Assembly (NCBI GenBank): GCA_035326025.1
Contig: DAOKYT010000024.1
Span: forward strand, 1 to 35,330
Direction: 5' to 3'
Origin: Amarobacter sp035326025
GTDB lineage: Bacteria; Chloroflexota; Dehalococcoidia; Tepidiformales; Tepidiformaceae
DNA: 35,330 nucleotides
Part shown: positions 8,363 to 15,682 of the stretch, in pieces
How positions within the stretch are numbered: position 1 is the stretch's first letter
Layout of the letters: each line of letters begins with the position of its first letter
Notes under the pieces: generated by a model
Told to the model about the DNA's origin: nothing
The model's database searches: none
What the model saw: the letters and a program-made list of their open reading frames with translations, nothing else
Translations under genes and position numbers: made by a program

Positions 8363-9034
8363 GTGCCCCTGGCGCGCAGCGGCAAGCCTTGCCCTCGCGC
8401 CGTCGTCTTCGACTTCGACCGCGCGCTCATCGACCCGCGCCCGGCCTGGCGCTACACCATCGAGGAAGCGGTCGTGAGCGTCACCGGCCAGCCAGTCCAG
8501 GCAGCCCCACTCGTCGAGGAGTACCACACCCGGCCGTTCCGCCACGCCCTCGCCATCCTGCTCCCCCCATCGGAGGATCGCGCGCGCTGCGAACAACTCT
8601 GCCTTGAAATGTATCGCCGGAGCGCGATGAAACGTCTCCTCGTCCACGACGGCACCGGCATGGCCCTCGATGCCATGCGCGGCGAGCGCATCGACCTTGC
8701 CGCGATCAGCCGCCTCCCCCACGCCACCGCCATTAAACAGGCCCAATCCACCGGCCTCGACCGCTTCCTCGCCATCCTCGCCGCCACACCCGAGGGTGAC
8801 TCCTGGGACCCCGCCGCCCGCTTCGCCGCCTGTCTCCGCTTCCTCGAATGCGACCCCTCCGAAGCCGCCTTCATCAGCCCCGAAGCCCCCGACCGGCGCG
8901 TCGTGCATCGATCGGGAGCCGCGGTGTTCTGTTCCGCGTGGTCGCCCGGTGCCGGCGTACCCGGCGGCGGCGCGATTGCGTCGCCCCGCGACGTCCTTCC
9001 CCACCTCCACCGCTGGTGGTCCGGTATCCGCTAG
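8363..9034 (+). CDS. HAD-like phosphatase-family protein with degenerate motifs
   Basis: 223 residues from GTG 8363, directly after the nucleotidyltransferase. HAD motif I is recognisable as VVFDFDRALID (Asp17, Asp19), where active members usually have DFDGTL. An alpha-helical cap and a motif III Lys (AIKQAQSTGLDRF) follow. Motif IV, normally GDSxxD, appears as FISPEAPDRR, so the acidic magnesium ligands are weak or absent. It is probably a HAD-fold protein with altered or lost catalysis. Its last bases overlap the end of a convergent zinc-ribbon gene. Confidence 0.65.
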   Translation: MPLARSGKPCPRAVVFDFDRALIDPRPAWRYTIEEAVVSVTGQPVQAAPLVEEYHTRPFRHALAILLPPSEDRARCEQLCLEMYRRSAMKRLLVHDGTGMALDAMRGERIDLAAISRLPHATAIKQAQSTGLDRFLAILAATPEGDSWDPAARFAACLRFLECDPSEAAFISPEAPDRRVVHRSGAAVFCSAWSPGAGVPGGGAIASPRDVLPHLHRWWSGIR

Positions 9035-9144
9035 GACACGGCCTCTGGCTCCACCAGCTGGTGGCAGCCCGGGCAATACGTCCGCTGTCGCGCCGAGAGG
9101 AAGCGGAGGTCACAGGATGGGCAGATGACCATGCGGCGGTTCAT
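9031..9144 (-). CDS. 37-aa zinc-ribbon protein
   Basis: A very short gene supported by a strong ribosome site (AAGGAGA five bases before ATG 9144) and by the motif CPSC-x12-CPGC, a complete four-Cys zinc ribbon. The frame stays open upstream to 9228, but that part has no ribosome site and looks random. The C terminus is acidic (LVEPEAVS). It overlaps the HAD-like gene's end by four bases, tail to tail. Role unknown; such mini ribbons often bind RNA or protein partners. Confidence 0.65.
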   Translation of the reverse strand: MNRRMVICPSCDLRFLSARQRTYCPGCHQLVEPEAVS

Positions 9145-9365
9145 CGCAGTCTCCTTCGTTGTTCTGCAACACAGCATCCCGCTCCCGTTGCCCGGCAGGT
9201 AGCGCGACTTTCCGATGTATTCGGCCAAATCGATAGTTAGCGCGTATGGATCGACTCCTCCCGGCTATGGCTCGGTGTCCACCGCGGGGCCAACCGGTGA
9301 CGCGCACCCCACCTTTCACGACGGTTGGCTAGACTGGACCCCATCAACCACGAGGAGCACCACGC
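9145..9365. other. Divergent intergenic region
   Basis: This 221-base stretch separates the mini zinc-ribbon gene (minus) from the YbjQ-like gene (plus). It holds a -10-like TAGACT at 9330-9335 for the plus gene, about 30 bases before GTG 9366, with no convincing -35. I see no gene or stable RNA in it. Confidence 0.4.
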
Positions 9366-9686
9366 GTGACAGTCACCGTCACCACCACGCCCACCATCGA
9401 AGGGCGCACCATTAGCGAATACAAGGGACTCGTCGCCGGCGAAGTCATCCTCGGCGTCAACGTCTTCAAGGATATCGCCGCCGGTTTCCGCAACATCGTC
9501 GGCGGCCGCTCTGGCAAGTACGAAGAAGAGCTCCGCAAGGGCCGCGATGGCGCTGTCGCCGAGATGGTCGAGCTCGCCACCGGCATGGGCGCCGATGCCG
9601 TCGTCGGCGTCAAAATCGACTACGAAACGGTCGGCGGCCAGATGCTCATGATCACCGCCTCCGGCACGGCCGTGAAGCTGGCCTAG
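9366..9686 (+). CDS. YbjQ/UPF0145 family protein
   Basis: 106 residues from GTG 9366, with GAGGAGCACCACGC upstream as a ribosome site. The family pattern is complete: short beta strand (TTTPTIEGRTI), conserved GLVAGEVILGVN, FRNIVGGRSGKYEEEL, and C-terminal GADAVVGVKIDYETV. YbjQ proteins form a pentameric small beta-rich fold; their function is unsettled. The length matches the family. It stands alone upstream of gap, with no clear functional link. Confidence 0.9.
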   Translation: MTVTVTTTPTIEGRTISEYKGLVAGEVILGVNVFKDIAAGFRNIVGGRSGKYEEELRKGRDGAVAEMVELATGMGADAVVGVKIDYETVGGQMLMITASGTAVKLA

Positions 9687-9736
9687 GCCCGCCCGGCCCG
9701 GTAGGCTGTTGCTTATCTCTTTACCGCGGGGTTCAC

Positions 9737-10753
9737 ATGGCGACCAAAGTCGGCATCAACGGGTTCGGGCGCATCGGGCGCCAGGTCCTCAAGGCAATCA
9801 CCGATCGCTACGGCGGCAAGCTCGAGGTCGTCGCCATTAATGACCTCGTCGCCACCGACGTCAATGCGAACCTCCTGAAGTACGACAGCAACTACGGCCG
9901 CTGGGAACGGGATGTCCGCGCCGACGGCGATACCCTCGTGGTCGATGGCCGCGCCATCAAGGTCTTCGCCGAGCGCGACCCCGGCGCCATCCCCTGGGGC
10001 TCCGTCGGCGCCGAAATCGTCATCGAATCGACCGGCCTCTTTACCGATGCCACCAAAGCCGTCGCCCACCGCCGCGACTCGGTGAAGAAGGTGGTCATCA
10101 GCGCGCCCGCCAGGAACGAGGACGTCACCCTCGTCCTCGGCGTCAACGCCGGCAAGTACGACCCGGCGAAGCACCACGTCATCTCCAATGCGAGCTGCAC
10201 TACGAACGGCCTGGCGCCCGTGGTCAAGGTCATCGTCGATAACCTCGGCCTCGTGAAGGGCCAGATGACCACCATCCACAGCTACACCAACTCCCAGCAA
10301 ATCCTCGACAAGGCGGCCGGGAGCGACCTCCGTGAAATGCGCGCCGGCGCTCTCAATATCGTCCCCACCTCCACCGGCGCCGCCCGCGCCCTGAAGCTCG
10401 TCATCCCCGAGGTCGATGGCAAGCTCGATGGCCTCGCCTACCGCGTCCCCACGCCTACCGTCTCCATCGTCGAAGTGGTTGCCCTCACCGAGAAAGACAC
10501 CACCAGGGAAGACCTGAACAACATCCTCAAGGAAACCGCCGCCGAAAAGATGAAGGGCATCCTCGGGTTCACCACCGACCCCGTCGTCTCCATGGATATG
10601 AAGGGCGACGAGCGCTCCAGCATCGTCGACGGCCTCTCCACCAACGTCGTTGGCGGAAACCTGGTCAAGGTTGCCGCCTGGTACGACAACGAATGGGGCT
10701 ACGCCTGCCGCATCAGCGACCTCTGCTCCTTCCTGGTCGACCGCGGCCTGTAG
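9737..10753 (+). CDS. gap: Glyceraldehyde-3-phosphate dehydrogenase, type I
   Basis: 338 residues from ATG 9737. The N-terminal NAD site is KVGINGFGRIGR (4-15). The catalytic centre is SNASCTTNGLAP with Cys154; the later TGAARA phosphate site and WYDNEWGY near the C terminus are all present. The cytoplasmic enzyme interconverts glyceraldehyde 3-phosphate and 1,3-bisphosphoglycerate in glycolysis and gluconeogenesis. It stands alone (no pgk or tpiA beside it) and is followed by a strong terminator. A TAGGCT -10-like box lies about 30 bases upstream. Confidence 0.97.
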   Translation: MATKVGINGFGRIGRQVLKAITDRYGGKLEVVAINDLVATDVNANLLKYDSNYGRWERDVRADGDTLVVDGRAIKVFAERDPGAIPWGSVGAEIVIESTGLFTDATKAVAHRRDSVKKVVISAPARNEDVTLVLGVNAGKYDPAKHHVISNASCTTNGLAPVVKVIVDNLGLVKGQMTTIHSYTNSQQILDKAAGSDLREMRAGALNIVPTSTGAARALKLVIPEVDGKLDGLAYRVPTPTVSIVEVVALTEKDTTREDLNNILKETAAEKMKGILGFTTDPVVSMDMKGDERSSIVDGLSTNVVGGNLVKVAAWYDNEWGYACRISDLCSFLVDRGL

Positions 10754-10777
10754 TCCACGGCCACCACGCAATCATCG

Positions 10778-10802
10778 AGAAGCCCCGGCTGCCGGGGCTT
10801 CT
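10778..10802 (+). terminator. Terminator after gap
   Basis: An 11-bp perfect stem (AGAAGCCCCGG with its complement) with a 3-base loop lies 25 bases after the gap stop and is followed by a short pyrimidine run. It also precedes the next gene's start by about 25 bases. Confidence 0.75.
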
Positions 10803-10826
10803 TCCATCTCGTGGGAGAACATCCCG

Positions 10827-11216
10827 GTGCGCCTCGATCAGCCAACCGTCGCCACCCTTCGCGAGTTTGTCCCCGAACAGGACCTTCGCGCCGCCCGGAT
10901 CGCCACCGGGCGCCCCTGGCGCTGGCTCCCCCGGCTGATCGGCATGAGCGCCATCACGTTCGCACCGGTAGTCGTCTTCCGCGCTGGCCGCTACCAGCCA
11001 AACACCCCGAAGGGCCTCGCCCTCATCGCCCACGAAGTCCTGCACATCGGCCAGGTCCGCGAACTTGGCCGCGTGCGCTTCTACTGGCGCTATCTCCTTG
11101 GCCAGCTCCGCTGTGGCTTCCGCCACGACCGCCACCCCATGGAGGTCCCCTGCATCGAGCGCCAGCGCGAAATCCGCCGCGCTCTCGAAGCGCGCTCCGG
11201 CGGCGGCGCCTGGTGA
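10827..11216 (+). CDS. Small HExxH (DUF4157-like) protein
   Basis: 129 residues. GTG 10827 is preceded by GGGAGA at good spacing, and upstream codons only run into the terminator and gap. The core is HEVLHIGQ (His69, Glu70, His73), the zinc-binding HExxH helix of metallopeptidases and of DUF4157-type domains. A hydrophobic stretch (SAITFAPVVVF) lies just before it. A third ligand is not obvious. At 129 residues it is much shorter than typical peptidases, so it may be a minimal protease or a non-catalytic zinc protein. Confidence 0.7.
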   Translation: MRLDQPTVATLREFVPEQDLRAARIATGRPWRWLPRLIGMSAITFAPVVVFRAGRYQPNTPKGLALIAHEVLHIGQVRELGRVRFYWRYLLGQLRCGFRHDRHPMEVPCIERQREIRRALEARSGGGAW

Positions 11217-11235
11217 CATCCCGCGGTCCCTCGGG

Positions 11236-11265
11236 TTGGCGAGAGGCCCATCGTTACGTTAGATT
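11236..11265 (+). promoter_or_regulatory. Promoter TTGGCG-18-TAGATT for the acyl-CoA synthetase
   Basis: TTGGCG (11236-11241) and TAGATT (11260-11265) are separated by 18 bases and lie about 70 bases before the ATG at 11338. The -10 is identical to the one at the SOS-type promoter near 31920. Confidence 0.45.
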
Positions 11266-11337
11266 CCGTTCGTGCCGGCTCCCACAGCGCCGGCACTCGC
11301 TTGTCGGCCACTAAGTCCAAATCCCTGTGAGGTAGCC

Positions 11338-13464
11338 ATGAGCCGGGAATCCGCGCGCGCAGTCATTGCCGGGGCCCTCGCCCGCGGCCGAACCAGTCTC
11401 ACCGCCGATGAGGCCGGCGAGATCTGCCGCGCGTATGGGCTTCCACTCCCCGCCGAGCGCGTCGCCAGCGATGCAGCCAGCGCCGCCACCGCCGCTGCCG
11501 CGATCGGTTTCCCGGTCGCCCTCAAGGTCCTCTCCAGCCAGATCACCCACAAGTCCGATGCCGGCGCGATCGCCCTCGGCTTACAGAGCGAGGCCGCCGT
11601 CCGCGAGGCATTCGAACGCATCGTCGCCGCCGCCCGGGCCTACGACCCCACGGCCACCATCGATGGTGTCCTCGTCCAGCAGATGGCCCGCCCCGGCCGC
11701 GAAGTCATCGTCGGCGCCGTCACCGACCCCACGTTCGGCAAGGTCGTGATGTTCGGACTCGGGGGCATCTTCGTCGAAACCTTCAAGGACGTGACCTTCG
11801 CGCTGGCGCCCACCTCGGCCGAGCGCGCCGCCGCCATGCCAGGGGAAATCCAGGGCGCCGCCATCCTCCAGGGAGTCCGCGGCGAAAAGCCCGCCGACCT
11901 CGCCGCCATCGCCGCCATCATCCAGAAGGTCTCGGACCTCGTCACCGACCTCCCGGAGATCGACGAGCTCGACCTCAATCCCGTCATCGCCTACGACGAC
12001 GGCGCGCTCGCCGTCGATGCCCGCATCGCCCTGCGGGCCAGCGAGGGCAGTGGGCGCCCCCGCCCGCCCCGCGACGAGGTACTCGCCTCGATGCGGCGCA
12101 TCATGATGCCGAAGTCCATCGCCGTCATCGGCGCCTCGAACGAAGAGGGCAAGATCGGCTACTCCGTGGTCCGCAACATCCTCGATGGCGGCTACCAGGG
12201 CCACCTCTACCCCGTGAACCCCCGCGGCGGCGAAATCCAGGGCCTCCCCGCCTACGCCTCCGTCACCGAAATCCCCGGCGAGGTCGATGTCGCCGTCTTC
12301 GCCGTCCCCGCCGCCCGCGTCGCCGCCGCCCTCGATGAGGCAGGCCAGAAGGGCGTCGCCGGCGCCATCCTCATCCCCTCCGGCTTCGCCGAAATCGGCG
12401 AACACCAGCTCCAGGACGACATGATCGCCGTCGCCCGCAAGCACAACATCCGCGTCATGGGCCCGAACATCTACGGCTACTACTACACACCGGCCAGCCT
12501 CTGCGCGACCTTCTGCACGCCCTATACCGAACGCGGGACCGTTGCCCTCTCCTCCCAGAGCGGCGGCGTCGGCATGGCCATCATCGGCTTCAGCCGCTCC
12601 CACAACATGGGCGTCTCGGCCATCGTCGGCCTCGGCAACAAGAGTGACCTCGATGAAGACGACCTCATCGAATACTACGGCGAAGACCCCAACACCCAAG
12701 TCATCGCCATGCACGTCGAGGACATCAAGGACGGCCGCGCCTTCGTCGATGCCGCCAGTCGCGTCTCGAAGCAGAAGCCTATCGTCGTCCTCAAGGCCGG
12801 CCGGACTGCCTACGGAGCCCGCGCCGCCGCTTCCCACACGGGCGCGCTTGCCGGCGCCGACCGCATCTACGACGCCGCCCTCCGCGAGGCCGGCGTCGTC
12901 CGCGCCCGCACCCTCGAAGATCTGCTCGACTGGAGCCGCGCCCTTTCCATGCTTCCCACCCCGAAGGGCGAGAACGTCCTCATCGTCACGGGCGCTGGCG
13001 GCTCCGGCGTGCTCCTCTCCGATTCCTGCTCCGATTACGGCCTCACGCTGATGGAGGTGCCCGGTGATCTCGGCCTCCAGTTCAAGGAGCTCATCCCGCC
13101 CTTCGGTGCCTACGGCAACCCCATCGATATCACCGGTGGCGAACCACCGGAGACCTATCGCAGGGCCATCCGCCTCGCCCTGATGGACGACCGCGTCCAT
13201 TCCCTCATCCTCGGCTACTGGCACACCATCATCACCCCACCGATGGTCTTCGCCACACTCCTTGGCGAGGTGCTCGAAGAGGCCCGCGCCGCTGGCAAGG
13301 TCAAGCCGGTCGTCGCCTCCCTCGTCGGCGATGTCGAAGTCGAGGAGGCCTGCCGCTACCTGGAAGCGCGTGGCGTCCCCGCCTACCCCTACGCCGCCGA
13401 GCGCCCCGTCGCCGCGCTCGCCGCCAGGTACCACTGGGCGCGCCACGCCGGCAAGCTCGGCTAG
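11338..13464 (+). CDS. ADP-forming acyl-CoA (acetate-CoA ligase type) synthetase, fused subunits
   Basis: 708 residues. ATG 11338 follows a GAGG ribosome site; upstream in-frame codons carry no family sequence. Domain order: an N-terminal ATP-grasp domain (about 10-235, with ALKVLSSQITHKSD and GREVIVGAVTDPTFGKVVMFGLGGIFVE), then a CoA-binding Rossmann domain (KSIAVIGASNEEGKIGYSV, from about 258), then succinyl-CoA-ligase-like domains containing SHTG with the phosphorylated His500. The enzyme links acyl-CoA hydrolysis to ATP synthesis, or the reverse. Having the ATP-grasp domain first is one of the known permutations. Acyl specificity cannot be read from sequence. Confidence 0.93.
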   Translation: MSRESARAVIAGALARGRTSLTADEAGEICRAYGLPLPAERVASDAASAATAAAAIGFPVALKVLSSQITHKSDAGAIALGLQSEAAVREAFERIVAAARAYDPTATIDGVLVQQMARPGREVIVGAVTDPTFGKVVMFGLGGIFVETFKDVTFALAPTSAERAAAMPGEIQGAAILQGVRGEKPADLAAIAAIIQKVSDLVTDLPEIDELDLNPVIAYDDGALAVDARIALRASEGSGRPRPPRDEVLASMRRIMMPKSIAVIGASNEEGKIGYSVVRNILDGGYQGHLYPVNPRGGEIQGLPAYASVTEIPGEVDVAVFAVPAARVAAALDEAGQKGVAGAILIPSGFAEIGEHQLQDDMIAVARKHNIRVMGPNIYGYYYTPASLCATFCTPYTERGTVALSSQSGGVGMAIIGFSRSHNMGVSAIVGLGNKSDLDEDDLIEYYGEDPNTQVIAMHVEDIKDGRAFVDAASRVSKQKPIVVLKAGRTAYGARAAASHTGALAGADRIYDAALREAGVVRARTLEDLLDWSRALSMLPTPKGENVLIVTGAGGSGVLLSDSCSDYGLTLMEVPGDLGLQFKELIPPFGAYGNPIDITGGEPPETYRRAIRLALMDDRVHSLILGYWHTIITPPMVFATLLGEVLEEARAAGKVKPVVASLVGDVEVEEACRYLEARGVPAYPYAAERPVAALAARYHWARHAGKLG

Positions 13465-13475
13465 CCCCTCCCGGG

Positions 13476-13497
13476 TCTCTCCCGCTGTCGCGAGAGA
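13476..13497 (+). terminator. Weak hairpin after the acyl-CoA synthetase gene
   Basis: TCTCTC pairs with GAGAGA, with two further inner pairs, 12 bases after the stop. There is no T-run, so termination is uncertain. Confidence 0.3.
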
Positions 13498-13552
13498 AAT
13501 CGTGCCGGAGCTCCTCTCTGAGTTGTGTTAGGATACGAGCTAGCCTGTCTAG

Positions 13553-13855
13553 ATGGAGTTTTCATTGATCGCCCGCAGCCGAACCTGGCAGCTCCAGGAA
13601 GCCAAGAACAAATTCAGCGAGCTCGTGCGCCGGGCTCGCGAGGAAGGCCCCCAGGTCGTCACCGTCAGAGGGGAAGAGGTGGCAGTCGTCGTGGATGCGA
13701 ACACCTTCCTTCGGCTTGAGGACGGTATGTCCCAGGGCGATGCGATCCTTCGGTTCATGGACCAGTGGGCGTCGGAGAACGCCGACATCGAACTCGAACT
13801 TCCCGCGAGAACCGTGGACCTCTCGCCTCCAGTGAAACTGGACGATGGCCCATGA
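13553..13855 (+). CDS. Phd/YefM-type antitoxin
   Basis: 100 residues. The N-terminal part has the Phd/YefM pattern: WQLQEAKNKFSELVRRA, then VVTVRGEEVAVVV, a DNA-binding dimer fold. The C-terminal half is acidic and probably binds the toxin. The ATG at 13553 follows a TAGGAT -10-like box (13529-13534) closely, so the leader would be very short. Its stop overlaps the PIN toxin start (ATGA), the usual coupling of toxin-antitoxin genes. It probably represses its own promoter. Confidence 0.88.
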   Translation: MEFSLIARSRTWQLQEAKNKFSELVRRAREEGPQVVTVRGEEVAVVVDANTFLRLEDGMSQGDAILRFMDQWASENADIELELPARTVDLSPPVKLDDGP

Positions 13856-14274
13856 ACCGGTTCCTGCTCGATACCGTTACGGTTTCGGCTTCCAGACGCC
13901 CACTCGACAATCCGCAGGTCGTGCGCTGGTTTCAGGCCGAGCGCAGCAGCCAGTTCTTCGTCAGTGCGCTCACGCTCGGCGAACTCCAGCAGGGCGTCGA
14001 ACTCGCGCGCGACTCCCGGTCGAGGCACATATTGCAGCGCTGGCTTGTCGCGGTCCGGGCGCTCTACCAGGACCGGCTCATTCCTTTTGGGCCAGAGGAA
14101 GCCGGCACGTGGGGCACGCTATATGCACCGCTCCGAATCGCCGGCAACCCACCCGCGGTGGTTGACTCCATGATTGGCGCCACCGCAGCCCTTCATGGGC
14201 TCGTAGTGGTCACCAGGAACGTGTCCGACTTCACGCCGCTCGGGGTTGAGGTAGTTAATCCCTGGGACACTTAG
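13852..14274 (+). CDS. vapC: PIN-domain toxin (VapC/FitB-like)
   Basis: 140 residues from ATG 13852, coupled to the antitoxin. PIN-domain acidic residues are in place: Asp7 (LLDT), Glu44 (LGELQQG), Asp105 (VDSMIGATA) and Asp126 (TRNVSDF). These would bind the metal ions of an RNase that cuts tRNA or rRNA. The usual Asn after the first DT (DTNV) is replaced: the sequence reads DTVTVS. Type II toxin-antitoxin pairs often move horizontally, but no mobile element is next to it. Confidence 0.88.
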   Translation: MNRFLLDTVTVSASRRPLDNPQVVRWFQAERSSQFFVSALTLGELQQGVELARDSRSRHILQRWLVAVRALYQDRLIPFGPEEAGTWGTLYAPLRIAGNPPAVVDSMIGATAALHGLVVVTRNVSDFTPLGVEVVNPWDT

Positions 14275-14367
14275 CTTCGCGTTCCGATTCCCGCCCGGCC
14301 TGCACTTGCAGTACTGTCGCAGGAGCCTGACCGCACCAGCGGTACTACGGTCCGAGGAGAGCTCCCC

Positions 14368-15606
14368 ATGAGCGACACCCCCGAATCCCATCCTCCCCAG
14401 GAGCCGCAGCCGCCACCGTCACCCGCTGCCGCCACCCCCCAGCCGGCCCCGCCATCGCCACCCCAGCAGGCCTGGTACAGCGGCCCCTATCCGCCACCCG
14501 GCATCGGCCCCCGGGCCGAAAGCACCTGGCGGATGGTCTGGCGCACAGCCCTCAAGGGCACCGTCGCCGCGGGCTGCTTCGGCACCGGCCTCGTCGTCGC
14601 GGTTTTCATCCCGCTCTTCGTATTCATCGGCATCATCGCCATCATCAACGACGACGATGGCGGCGGCGACGACACGTTCGTCTACGGCGACGAGGACAGC
14701 GGCGACAAACTCCTCTCCATCCCGGTCCGCGGCGTCATCCTCGGCGAAGAGCCCGACGACGCCGGGGGCCTCTTCGGCAGCCTCGGCATCGTCTACGGCT
14801 ACACCGTCAAGGAGAAACTCCTCGATGCCGCCAGCGATTCCTCCATCGACGGCGTTATCCTCGAGCTCGAAACGCCCGGCGGCACCATCTTCGGCTCCAT
14901 CGCCATCGCCGATGGCGTCCGCGAGTACCAGGAGCGCACGGGCAAGCCGGTCCTCGCCTTCGTTGCCGGCATCTCGGCATCCGGTGGCATGTACGCCATG
15001 GCCCCGGCCGACCTCATCCTCGCCGACCACGGCAGCCTCCTCGGCAGCATCGGCGTCACCATGGGCGCCTTCGAATACTGGAACGGCCTCATCGCCACCG
15101 AGGGTGGCCTCTTCGGCGGTGGCGTCACGACCAGCGGCGGCATCGAGTTCCAGCCCATCACGGCCGGCCGCGGCAAGGATGTCGGCGCGCCCTACCGCCC
15201 CCTCACCGATGAGGAGCGCGACGTCCTCCAGCAGGGTGTCGACAACGCCTACGCCGACTTCGTCCGCCACGTCTCGGAGGCCCGCGACATTCCCGAGGCC
15301 ACCATCCGCGACCGCATCGGCGCGCTCGTCTACGACAACAAGACCGCCCAGGAGCTGGGCCTCATCGACGGGACCGCCAACCGCGAGGCGGCCTACGCCG
15401 AGGCGGCCCGCCTGGCCGGCCTCGAAGGAGACGATTGGCAGGTCGTCCGCGAGGAGAGCGATTCCGGCCTCTTCGGCGGCCTCTTCGGCATCGGCGGAGA
15501 AGAGAAAACGGACGGCCAGGATTCCAGCACCCGCGGCGTCTGCTTCCCGCCATACACCATCCTTGCCTACCACGGCGATCTCGCGGCCCTCTGCGCTGGC
15601 CGGTAG
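14368..15606 (+). CDS. sppA: Signal peptide peptidase SppA-like membrane protease (S49)
   Basis: 412 residues from ATG 14368 (GAGGAGAG upstream). A Pro-rich cytoplasmic tail (1-50) is followed by a membrane segment (about 68-92), an acidic linker and one S49 protease domain. The catalytic Ser205 lies in SASGGMYAM and Lys270 in GRGKDVGAP, which aligns with the Ser-Lys dyad of single-domain SppA enzymes. The Ser-Lys gap is about a dozen residues longer than in Bacillus SppA because of a Gly-rich insert. The C-terminal tail has two cysteines. It probably degrades cleaved signal peptides at the membrane. Confidence 0.9.
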   Translation: MSDTPESHPPQEPQPPPSPAAATPQPAPPSPPQQAWYSGPYPPPGIGPRAESTWRMVWRTALKGTVAAGCFGTGLVVAVFIPLFVFIGIIAIINDDDGGGDDTFVYGDEDSGDKLLSIPVRGVILGEEPDDAGGLFGSLGIVYGYTVKEKLLDAASDSSIDGVILELETPGGTIFGSIAIADGVREYQERTGKPVLAFVAGISASGGMYAMAPADLILADHGSLLGSIGVTMGAFEYWNGLIATEGGLFGGGVTTSGGIEFQPITAGRGKDVGAPYRPLTDEERDVLQQGVDNAYADFVRHVSEARDIPEATIRDRIGALVYDNKTAQELGLIDGTANREAAYAEAARLAGLEGDDWQVVREESDSGLFGGLFGIGGEEKTDGQDSSTRGVCFPPYTILAYHGDLAALCAGR

Positions 15607-15627
15607 CCGCGCCATCCGATGACACGG

Positions 15628-15655
15628 CGAAGGGGGCTCGAAGGAGCCCCCTTCG
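15628..15655. terminator. Bidirectional terminator between sppA and P450-1
   Basis: A 12-bp perfect stem with a GAAG loop sits 22 bases after the sppA stop and 28 bases beyond the end of the convergent P450 gene. It can serve both strands. Confidence 0.75.
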
Positions 15656-15682
15656 TCTTCGTCTCCCCGCGACGGCTGGCGG

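Noticed and set aside
9145..9228. A longer N terminus of the 37-aa zinc ribbon
   Set aside because: The first part has no ribosome site and no family pattern; AAGGAGA supports the ATG at 9144.
11581..13446. A 621-codon Gly/Asp-rich frame on the minus strand
   Set aside because: Antisense to the acyl-CoA synthetase; Gly/Asp/Val bias is what a C-ending codon strand gives when read backwards.
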